64,000 bases of DNA from Arthrobacter sp. 18067. Lineage in GTDB: Bacteria; Actinomycetota; Actinomycetes; Actinomycetales; Micrococcaceae. The position numbers were made by a program, and so were the translations under genes. Positions 63,801-64,000 of the stretch are shown piece by piece (position 1 is the stretch's first letter; every line of letters starts with the position of its first letter). Under the pieces are notes generated by a model. That model had not been told where the DNA came from. It saw nothing but the letters and a program-made list of their open reading frames with translations, and ran no database searches. The DNA lies in assembly GCF_902706295.1 (NCBI RefSeq), contig NZ_CACSJJ010000001.1:1-64000 (forward strand). The letters are read 5' to 3'.

Positions 63801-64000
63801 GGTCCACTTCGTCGCCGAAGAATTCCACCCGGATCGGGTGGTCCTCGGTGGGCGGGAAGACGTCCAGGATGCCGCCGCGGACTGCGAATTCGCCGCGGTG
63901 CGTCACCATATCCACCCGTGCATAGGCGGCATCGGAGAGCGCGCGGACAACCTCCGAGAAGGAGCGTTCCTGTCCCACCTGCAGTGTCACCGGAACAAGG
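60832..64000 (-). CDS. mfd: Transcription-repair coupling factor Mfd (5' partial)
   Basis: About 1056 residues are visible; the reading frame runs off the right edge (preceding codons give LVP), so perhaps 100-150 N-terminal residues are missing. Present in order: UvrB-homology region (THRGEFAVRGGILDVFPPTE), the RNA-polymerase interaction domain (GDSVVHEQHGIGRFVEL), helicase Walker A GDVGYGKTE, DEEQRFGVEHKE (DEEQ box), SATPIPRTLEMS, the TRG motif region (RGRVGRGRERAYAYF) and the C-terminal domain. It displaces stalled RNA polymerase and recruits UvrA. Confidence 0.96.
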   Translation of the reverse strand, partial: LVPVTLQVGQERSFSEVVRALSDAAYARVDMVTHRGEFAVRGGILDVFPPTEDHPIRVEFFGDEVDQMRWFAVADQRSLSAPGIHHPTELHAPPCREILITPSVMSRASKLKADMPAAADMLEKIAGGIAVEGMESLAPVLVDAMVPFVDQLPAGSLSVVIEPEKVRTRAHDLAATNEEFLEAAWSTASDGGAAPLDLSSQASADLHAASFRSLTDTRSAALAHDVSWWSITSLASDEDLVLDIDVLNMRAREPRGYQGEVAEMLEFIGSRVREQWRVVVVTDGPGPAQRLAELFHDADIPCSRVESLDKEPQPGIIEVTTAAVGRGFVLDGLKLGLLTEADLLGRATASSTKDMRRMPSKRRNAVDPLQLHAGDSVVHEQHGIGRFVELIQRKVTGTSASDAGLREYLVLEYAPSKRGAPGDRLFVPTDQLDQVTRYVGGDTPALSKMGGADWASTKSKARKAVKEIAGELIRLYSARMASRGHAFAPDTPWQRELEEAFPYVETPDQLTTINEVKADMEREIPMDRLVSGDVGYGKTEIAVRAAFKAVQDGKQVAVLVPTTLLAQQHYETFTERFSGFPLRVKPLSRFQSGKEAKETAEGVKSGAVDVVIGTHRLLSKDFEFKDLGLVIVDEEQRFGVEHKEALKKMRTNVDVLAMSATPIPRTLEMSLTGIRETSTLATPPEERHPVLTYVGPYTNKQTSAAIRRELMREGQVFFVHNRVSSIERIAAQIRELVPEARVEVAHGQMSESRLEKIIVDFWEKRFDVLVCTTIIETGLDISNANTLIVDGADKYGLSQLHQLRGRVGRGRERAYAYFLYPSEKPLGEVALERLKAVAAHNELGAGMQLAMKDLEIRGAGNLLGGEQSGHIQGVGFDLYIRLVGEAVAEYRGEAEEKAAEMKIELPVNAHLPHDYVPGERLRLEAYRKLAAAISYEAIDEVLAELVDRYGEPPLPAQNLIAVARFRVGAREAGLSDVALQGNFIRFSPAQLPESKTMRLNRMYPGSQVKPALDSVLIPKPKTARIGGRDLQDAEILQWANNVIEAIFTDVPVKAG

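Overview
The window looks like chromosomal DNA of a high-GC actinobacterium of the Micrococcaceae, most likely Arthrobacter or Paenarthrobacter. The signs are high GC codon use, frequent GTG starts, ATGA/GTGA start-stop overlaps, a DUF222/HNH gene, an LpdA-type quinone dehydrogenase beside a trimeric purine nucleoside phosphorylase, and an NnaR-type HemD-wHTH regulator. The genus is an inference from protein flavour. I see no tRNA, rRNA or CRISPR array.

Layout. (1) 1-5.1 kb is a nitrate-assimilation operon: NarK transporter (5' end outside the window), molybdopterin nitrate reductase and its FAD/[2Fe-2S] electron-transfer partner. An MBL-fold hydrolase follows. (2) 5.9-9.7 kb has a LysR regulator divergent from an M20 peptidase-MFS transporter pair. 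(3) 9.8-17.7 kb has lpdA, purine nucleoside phosphorylase and phosphomannomutase. A levansucrase (GH68) plus fructan hydrolase (GH32 lipoprotein) pair sits between the last two, behind a structured leader and LacI-like palindromes. (4) 17.75-23.2 kb is nitrite assimilation: nirD divergent from nirB-cobA-nnaR, with a GlnR-type box upstream of nirB. (5) 23.3-28.9 kb has umuC and umuD, both with LexA boxes, separated by a sugar transporter, a LacI regulator and a flavin monooxygenase.

(6) 28.96-35.39 kb is a Tn554-family mobile element. It has tnpA-tnpB-tnpC and two tandem paralogous cargo genes of unknown function. An 11-bp sequence is repeated at both ends. Removing the element restores a clean LexA operator in front of umuD, so the element appears to have integrated inside the SOS box. 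(7) 35.5-38.3 kb holds a lipoprotein, an ABC-type ATPase, a RibD-like reductase and a DUF1579-like protein. (8) 38.5-47.5 kb is a seven-gene run in which every junction is a 4-nt overlap: GMC oxidoreductase, membrane metallophosphoesterase, PhaC-like hydrolase, acetoacetate-decarboxylase-like protein, two small membrane proteins and a patatin. (9) 47.7-52.4 kb has a compact FAD protein, an HNH endonuclease, deoC, a small membrane protein and a secreted beta-helix protein. (10) 52.4-59.8 kb is a leftward surface-glycan operon with two GT4, one GT2, a flippase-GT39 fusion and a PIG-L deacetylase. (11) 60-64 kb has a YdjM-like membrane protein directly downstream of mfd, whose 5' end lies outside the window.

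The most noteworthy candidates are the LexA-operator insertion with its unknown cargo pair and the fully overlapping seven-gene operon.
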